A DNA stretch of 64,000 nucleotides, taken from contig NZ_JBIAOU010000002.1 in the NCBI RefSeq assembly GCF_042879035.1, forward strand, positions 124,001 to 188,000. Direction: 5' to 3'. Made by a program: the position numbers and the translations under genes. Below the pieces are notes generated by a model. That model searched no databases. It worked only from the letters and a program-made list of their open reading frames with translations, and had not been told where the DNA came from. This document shows, one piece after another, positions 59,070 to 64,000 of this stretch (position 1 is its first letter; the number at the start of each line of letters is the position of its first letter). The DNA comes from Rhodococcus_G sp042879035 (GTDB lineage: Bacteria > Actinomycetota > Actinomycetes > Mycobacteriales > Mycobacteriaceae).

Positions 59070-60719
59070 GTGGCCCTTCATATCGCAGACTTCGTCGAAC
59101 ATTCGATCGACCTGAATCCGGAGCGTGTGGCGATCCTGGACGGACGCCGCGAGTTCACCTACGCGCAGCTGGAGGAGCGGACCAACCGTCTGGCCCACTA
59201 CCTGCAGAGTCGCGGTGTGAAGCCGGGTGACAAGGTGGGCATCCACTCACGCAACACCATCGAGGCGATCGAGGCCATGGTGGCGATCTTCAAGGCGCGC
59301 GCCGTGATGGTCAACGTGAACTACCGGTACGTCGAGAACGAGTTGCAGTACATCTTCGAGAATTCGGACATGGTCGCTCTCGTCGTCGAACGTCGTTACG
59401 TCGACAGGGTCGCGAATGTCGCGCCGAACACGCCGCTCCTGCACACCGTCGTCGTCATCGAGGACGGGACGGATTCCGACTACTCGGCCGTCGGTGTCGA
59501 GTACGAACAGGCACTGTCCGAGTCCTCCCCGGAACGCGACTTCGGCGAACGCAGCCCCGACGACATCTTCATGCTGTACACCGGCGGCACCACCGGAATG
59601 CCCAAGGGCGTCATGTGGCGCCACGAGGACTGGTGGCGGGTGCTCGGCGGCGGCGTCAACTTCGTCACCGGTGAGCGCGTCGAGGACGAGTGGGAACTGG
59701 CGAAGATCGGCGCCGCGAGCCCGGCGATGGTGCGGTTCCCGATCCCGCCGATGATCCACGGCGGCTCGCAGTCCGCGGTGTTCCACAGCCTGTTCGGCGG
59801 CGGCACCCTGGTGATGCACCCCGAGTTCGACGGTCACGAGGTGTGGCAGGTCATCGACCGGCACAAGGTCAACCTGATCTTCATCACCGGCGACGCGATG
59901 GCCCGGCCGATGCTCGACGCCCTCAAGGAGGGCAATCCGGAAACCGGTGAGCCCTACGACCTGTCGAGCCTGTACGTCATGGCGTCGAGCGCTGCACTGT
60001 TCTCGCCGGCCCTCAAGGACGAGTTCCTCGACCTGCTCCCCAACCGGTACATCACCGACTCGATCGGATCCTCCGAGACCGGATTCGGTGGCCTGAGCAC
60101 CGTGACCAAGGGCGCCACCCACACCGGGGGACCTCGGGTGAAGATCGACGCCGCCACCGTCGTGCTCGACGACGACGGCAACGAAATCGCGCCCGGATCC
60201 GGCAAAGTGGGCCTGCTCGCCCGCCACGGGCACATCCCGCTCGGCTACTACAAGGACGAGGCGAAGACCGCCGCGACCTTCAAGGTCTACAACGGCGTGC
60301 GGTACTCGATCCCCGGCGACTACGCCACCGTCGAGGAGGACGGCACCGTCACCATGCTCGGCCGGGGCTCGGTGTCGATCAACAGCGGCGGCGAGAAGGT
60401 CTACCCGGAGGAGGTCGAGGGCGCCATCAAGACGCACCCCGACGTCTTCGACGTACTCGTCGTCGGTGTCCCGGACGAGCGGTTCGGCCACCGCGTCGCC
60501 GCCGTCGTCGCCACGCGCGGCGGCGCGCGTCCCGGCCTCGCCGACATCGTCGCCGCGGCGCGCAAGGAGATCGCCGGCTACAAGGTGCCGCGCAGCATCT
60601 GGTTCGTCGACGAGATCAAACGCTCGCCCGCGGGCAAGCCCGACTACAAGTGGGCCAAGCAGCAGACCGAGGCGCGTGAGGCGGACGACCACTACACGAA
60701 CGGCAACGGACACTCCTGA
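59070..60719 (+). CDS. fadD19: Steroid side-chain acyl-CoA synthetase
   Basis: 549 residues, close to mycobacterial FadD19. FMLYTGGTTGMPKGVMWRHE, ITDSIGSSETGFGGLSTV, TMLGRGSVSINSGGEKVYPE and the terminal Lys in SPAGKPDYKWAK. Rhodococcal FadD19 activates sterols with C24-branched or C27 carboxylic side chains. GTG 59070 without a ribosome site, so the mRNA may be leaderless. Overlaps the next gene (TGATG). Confidence 0.92.
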   Translation: MALHIADFVEHSIDLNPERVAILDGRREFTYAQLEERTNRLAHYLQSRGVKPGDKVGIHSRNTIEAIEAMVAIFKARAVMVNVNYRYVENELQYIFENSDMVALVVERRYVDRVANVAPNTPLLHTVVVIEDGTDSDYSAVGVEYEQALSESSPERDFGERSPDDIFMLYTGGTTGMPKGVMWRHEDWWRVLGGGVNFVTGERVEDEWELAKIGAASPAMVRFPIPPMIHGGSQSAVFHSLFGGGTLVMHPEFDGHEVWQVIDRHKVNLIFITGDAMARPMLDALKEGNPETGEPYDLSSLYVMASSAALFSPALKDEFLDLLPNRYITDSIGSSETGFGGLSTVTKGATHTGGPRVKIDAATVVLDDDGNEIAPGSGKVGLLARHGHIPLGYYKDEAKTAATFKVYNGVRYSIPGDYATVEEDGTVTMLGRGSVSINSGGEKVYPEEVEGAIKTHPDVFDVLVVGVPDERFGHRVAAVVATRGGARPGLADIVAAARKEIAGYKVPRSIWFVDEIKRSPAGKPDYKWAKQQTEAREADDHYTNGNGHS

Positions 60720-61834
60720 TGCACAACGCCCTCGCCGAGAAGTTCGGCATCCGGTACCCGATCTTCGCGTTCACGCCCTCCGAACACGTCGCCGCGGCGG
60801 TGTCGCGGGCCGGCGGACTGGGCGTGCTCGGGTGCGTCCGGTTCAACGACCCGCAGGACCTCGACACCACCCTGAACTGGATGGACGAGAACACCGACGG
60901 CAGACCGTACGGCGTCGACGTGGTGATGCCGGCGAAGATCCCCACCGAGGGCGCCGCCGTCGACCTCGACAAGCTCATTCCGGCCGCACACCGGGCCTTC
61001 GTCAACCGCACCCTGGACGAACTCGGGGTGCCGCCGCTGTCCGACGACGTCGAGCACGCCACCGGTGTCCTGGGGTGGCTGCACTCGGTGGCTCGCGCAC
61101 AGCTCGATGTCGCGTTCGAGCATCGTCCGGCGCTGATCGCGAACGCACTCGGCTCGCCGCCGAAGGACGTCATCGACGAGGCGCACGAACACGGGGTGCC
61201 GGTCGCCGCCCTCGCCGGTGCGGTCCCGCACGCCCGCAGCCACGTCGACAACGGTGTGGACATCGTCATCGCCCAGGGGTACGAGGCCGGCGGTCACACC
61301 GGCGAGATCGCCTCGATGGTCCTGGTGCCCGAGATCGTCGACGCCGTAGGCGATTCCGCGACGGTACTCGCGGCCGGAGGGATCGGCAGCGGACGTCAGA
61401 TCGCGGCGGCGTTCGCCCTCGGCGCGCAGGGCGTCTGGATGGGGTCCTACTGGCTCACCGCGGCCGAGTACAAGCTCGGCAGTGCCGCCGGCGGAACCTC
61501 GGCGACGCAGCGTGCACTCCTCGCCGCGACGTCCAGCGACACCGTCCGCTCGCGGATCTACTCCGGCAAACCGGCCCGGTTGCTCAAGACCAAGTGGACC
61601 GAGGCGTGGTCGAAGCCCGGTGCTCCGGAGGCGCTGCCGATGCCGCTGCAGAACCTGCTCGTCGCGGAGGCGCACCAGCGGATCGTGGCGGCGGAGAACC
61701 CGGAGGTCGTCGCGATGCCCGCCGGTCAGATCGTCGGGCGGATGAACGAGATCCGGCCGGTGGCGGATTCGATGGCGGACCTGGTCGCCGAGTTCGAGGC
61801 GACGGTCGCGCGGTTGACCGAGCTGGAAGGCTGA
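60719..61834 (+). CDS. Nitronate monooxygenase-fold flavoprotein
   Basis: 371 residues. IRYPIFAFTPSEHVAAAVSR, AQGYEAGGHTGEIASMVLVP, AAGGIGSGRQIAAAFALGAQ are FMN-binding NMO segments. ATG overlaps the fadD19 stop, so it is co-translated with it. Related to but distinct from ipdC. It may be an enoyl-type reductase or dehydrogenase acting on the side chain, or a true nitronate/propionate nitronate detoxifier. Confidence 0.85.
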   Translation: MHNALAEKFGIRYPIFAFTPSEHVAAAVSRAGGLGVLGCVRFNDPQDLDTTLNWMDENTDGRPYGVDVVMPAKIPTEGAAVDLDKLIPAAHRAFVNRTLDELGVPPLSDDVEHATGVLGWLHSVARAQLDVAFEHRPALIANALGSPPKDVIDEAHEHGVPVAALAGAVPHARSHVDNGVDIVIAQGYEAGGHTGEIASMVLVPEIVDAVGDSATVLAAGGIGSGRQIAAAFALGAQGVWMGSYWLTAAEYKLGSAAGGTSATQRALLAATSSDTVRSRIYSGKPARLLKTKWTEAWSKPGAPEALPMPLQNLLVAEAHQRIVAAENPEVVAMPAGQIVGRMNEIRPVADSMADLVAEFEATVARLTELEG

Positions 61835-61900
61835 GCCGGACAACCCGGTGATGGACACGGCGGTGAGCCGGTGGGATGGTTTTCACCGGAGGCGAGCACC

Positions 61901-63298
61901 ATGGCGACGCACACCCTCGACACCGACTACCTCGTCATCGGAGCCGGCGCGGCAGGCATGGCCTTCACGGATGCCCTGATCGCGGACAGCTCCGCCGACG
62001 TGATCGTGGTGGACCAACGGCACGCTCCCGGCGGCCACTGGAACGACGCCTACCCGTTCGTGCGGCTGCACCAGCCGTCGTCGTACTACGGGGTGAACTC
62101 GCTGTCGCTCGGCGCCGACACCATCGACACCGACGGCCTGAACGCGGGCATGTACGAGCGCGCGACCGGCCCCGAGATCTGCGGCTACTTCGACCGGGTC
62201 ATGCACTCGCACCTGCTGCCGTCCGGTGCCGTCCGCTACCACCCGATGTGTGAGTACGACGGCGACCACGGATTCGTCTCCCTCGTGACGGGGGAACGGT
62301 ACGAGGTGGTGGTCCGCGAGGCCGTGGTCGACGCCAGGTATCTCTCGCCGTCGGTGCCGGCCACCTCCCCGCCGCCGTTCGACGTCGAGCCGGGGGTGCG
62401 CTGCATTCCCGTGGGCGACCTGGCGTCGACGCCGGGGCCGCCGTCGCGGTACGTGATCGTCGGTGCGGGCAAGACGGCGATGGACGCGTGTGTGTGGCTG
62501 CTCGGCGTCGGGGTCGCGCCGGACGCGATCCGGTGGGTCAAACCGCGCGAACCGTGGCTCCTGAACCGGTACTTCGTGCAGAACGGTGACCTGATCGCAC
62601 GAGTCGTCGAGGGCGGCGCCCGTCAGATGCAGGCCGCCGCGAACGCGACGTCGCTGGAGGACCTGTTCGCCCGGCTCGAGGACCGCGAGTTCCTGCTGCG
62701 CGTCGACGAGGAGGTGACGCCGACAATGTTCAAGATGCCGACCAGCAGCACTGCCGAGGTCGACGAACTCCGCCGCATCGAGTCCGTCGTCCGCCTCGGT
62801 CACGTGCGACGGGTCGACGCGCACGCCGTCGTCCTCGACGGGGGCACCGTCCCGGCGGAACCGGGCGACCTGTACGTGCACTGCGCCGCGGCGGGACTGA
62901 ACCCGGCGCCGGACATCCCGATCTTCGCGCCGGGCCGAATCACGTTGCAGCCTGTCCGTTCCGGAGTGATCTCGTTCAACGCGGCCGTCGTCGGCTACGT
63001 GGAGGCGTCGGGGCGGGACATCGCGGAGAAGAACCGGCTCTGCCCGACCAACCGGCTCCCGGACGTGCCGCTCGACTGGGTCCGCGGGAAGCTCACCGAG
63101 ATGGCGGCCGACCGGTCCTGGTCGAAGGAACCCGACATCGCGGACTGGCTCGAAGGGTCTCGCCTGAACATCCAACGCGGAGTGCGGGGACGCCGCGACG
63201 ACGCCGAGGTCCGAGAGGCGTTGGGACGCTTCGCCGAGTGCGTGCGGCCCGGGGTCGCCGGGCTGATGTCCCTGCTGGCCGACGCCGGCGCCGGGTAG
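61901..63298 (+). CDS. FAD/NAD(P)-binding oxidoreductase, unassigned
   Basis: 465 residues. YLVIGAGAAGMAFTDALIAD and VDQRHAPGGHWNDAYPFVRL form the FAD site; YVIVGAGKTAMDACVWLLGV forms a second dinucleotide fold. It looks like flavin monooxygenase-type proteins but has no FxGxxxHxxxF-like fingerprint that I could place. ATG 61901 with GGAGG. Last complete gene of the fadD19 block. Reaction unknown. Confidence 0.75.
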   Translation: MATHTLDTDYLVIGAGAAGMAFTDALIADSSADVIVVDQRHAPGGHWNDAYPFVRLHQPSSYYGVNSLSLGADTIDTDGLNAGMYERATGPEICGYFDRVMHSHLLPSGAVRYHPMCEYDGDHGFVSLVTGERYEVVVREAVVDARYLSPSVPATSPPPFDVEPGVRCIPVGDLASTPGPPSRYVIVGAGKTAMDACVWLLGVGVAPDAIRWVKPREPWLLNRYFVQNGDLIARVVEGGARQMQAAANATSLEDLFARLEDREFLLRVDEEVTPTMFKMPTSSTAEVDELRRIESVVRLGHVRRVDAHAVVLDGGTVPAEPGDLYVHCAAAGLNPAPDIPIFAPGRITLQPVRSGVISFNAAVVGYVEASGRDIAEKNRLCPTNRLPDVPLDWVRGKLTEMAADRSWSKEPDIADWLEGSRLNIQRGVRGRRDDAEVREALGRFAECVRPGVAGLMSLLADAGAG

Positions 63299-63310
63299 GC
63301 GCGGCGCGGG

Positions 63311-64000
63311 TCAGTGGTCGAGTTCGGCGTCGAGTTTCGCCGCGAGTTCGGCGGTCACGGGAACGAAGGTCGTCGATCCCGCGCCGCGGAACCAGGTGGG
63401 ATCGGGGGAGTTCCAGCGCTGCCCGCTCAGGGAGCGGCCCAGCACCTTGTAGGTCGCGGTCTTGGGCAGGTCCTCGGTGACCCGGACGAAGCTGGGTACC
63501 TGCTTGGGTCCGAGATCCGATGCCTGGCGGAGGAACCCGGCGAACTCGTCGATGTCGAAGCCCCCGGACGCAACGATCGCGACCGCCACCCGGTCGCCGG
63601 CGTGCGGATCGGGGACCGCGTACGCGGCGACCTCGACGACCCGCGGATGCCGGGCGACGACGTTCTCGATCGGTGCGGTGCCGAGGTTCTCGCCGTCCAC
63701 CCGCATCCAGCCCGAACTGCGCCCGGCGAAGTACACGTAGCCGTCGCCGTCGACGTAGGCGAGGTCGCCGCTCCAGTACCGGCCGTCGCGGACGCGCTCC
63801 GCCTCGGCTTCGGGATTCTTGTAGTAGCCCGAGAAGTTCCCGGTACCCGCCGTGTTCACCAGCTCGCCGGTGGCCTCGTCGGCGTTGAGGACGTGGCCGG
63901 CCCCGTCGAACTCGGCTGTCGGGCAGGCAACCCCGGTCTCGGGGTCGAGGACCTCGACGCCCGCGGGAAGCGGGCCGAGGGCGCCATGCGGCGTATCCGG
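63311..64000 (-). CDS. Acyl-CoA synthetase, C-terminal part (FadD17-like), runs off the window
   Basis: The last 229 residues are visible, from PDTPHGALGPLPAG to the stop at 63311. GYYKNPEAEAERVRDGRYWS, GDLAYVDGDGYVYFAGRSSG, MRVDGENLGTAPIENVV and the terminal Lys in ATYKVLGRSL are typical of acyl-adenylate enzymes. MRVDGEN in the hinge and the RWNSPDPTWF tail resemble FadD17, which activates C24 acid side chains; this is a cautious guess. The N-terminal part with the P-loop is outside. Confidence 0.8.
   Translation of the reverse strand, partial: PDTPHGALGPLPAGVEVLDPETGVACPTAEFDGAGHVLNADEATGELVNTAGTGNFSGYYKNPEAEAERVRDGRYWSGDLAYVDGDGYVYFAGRSSGWMRVDGENLGTAPIENVVARHPRVVEVAAYAVPDPHAGDRVAVAIVASGGFDIDEFAGFLRQASDLGPKQVPSFVRVTEDLPKTATYKVLGRSLSGQRWNSPDPTWFRGAGSTTFVPVTAELAAKLDAELDH

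Overview
The window comes from a high-GC actinobacterium. Gene content, many GTG starts, overlapping GTGA/ATGA junctions and the presence of both KstR-type and KstR2-type operator motifs point to Rhodococcus or a close Nocardiaceae relative. This is inferred from gene family recognition and synteny memory, not from a database search. Most of the window is a sterol/steroid catabolic island. I saw no rRNA, tRNA, CRISPR array, transposase or replication origin.

Left part (1-13.0 kb): an accessory catabolic cluster. It holds the end of an SDR, a regulator with two tandem GntR modules, an extradiol dioxygenase, a Rieske oxygenase alpha subunit, a [3Fe-4S]-type ferredoxin, a thioredoxin-reductase-like ferredoxin reductase, a SnoaL-fold protein, a flavin/F420 split-barrel protein, a KstD-like flavoprotein and a glyoxalase-fold protein. 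It also holds a HEPN-like protein without its catalytic residues, a decayed meta-cleavage hydrolase, two divergent cupins and an IclR regulator. The enzyme set looks like aromatic or steroid ring hydroxylation followed by meta cleavage, but its own hydrolase is broken.

Middle-left (13.3-26.7 kb): steroid ring A/B degradation. A Tat-exported VAO-type cholesterol oxidase, a MaoC-type hydratase (hsd4B), kstD, kshA (with a small Cys-rich partner gene), and the hsaA-hsaD-hsaC-hsaB operon are followed by a decayed stretch, an SRPBCC protein, an acetoacetate-decarboxylase-fold protein and a CYP142-like P450. KstR-type boxes sit in front of kstD, kshA/hsaA and the P450.

Middle (27-47 kb): small genes (DoxX/HxlR pair, HAD phosphatase, SnoaL), then the ring C/D (HIP) regulon. 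This contains fadE33-fadE32-fadE31-enoyl hydratase-fadD3, fadE30-ipdF, kstR2-fadA6, ipdC-ipdB-ipdA-echA20 and two SDR genes, with KstR2-type boxes at the three divergent promoters. An AbiEi/DUF559-type gene bracketed by inverted copies of a hairpin repeat interrupts this regulon between ipdF and an SDR that lacks its catalytic Tyr.

A scaffold gap (10 N) with poly-G/poly-C flanks lies at 46.95-47.19 kb and is almost certainly artefactual sequence.

Right part (47.2-64 kb): sterol side-chain degradation. An unusual GyrA-like/GNAT fusion, ddn-like F420 protein, fadA5, cyp125, then SnoaL-LLM-ltp3-ltp4-double DUF35 in one operon, an Rv3520c-like LLM enzyme, a SodC-like lipoprotein, a PPOX protein, echA19, fadD19, a nitronate-monooxygenase-like enzyme, a FAD protein and the end of an acyl-CoA synthetase. 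CYP125/CYP142 start side-chain oxidation, FadD19/EchA19/FadA5/Ltp shorten the side chain, KstD/KshA open ring B, HsaABCD open ring A, and FadD3/FadE30/Ipd/EchA20/FadA6 degrade the remaining rings. KshB, HsaEFG, KstR and the ChsE/ChsH proteins are not in this window.
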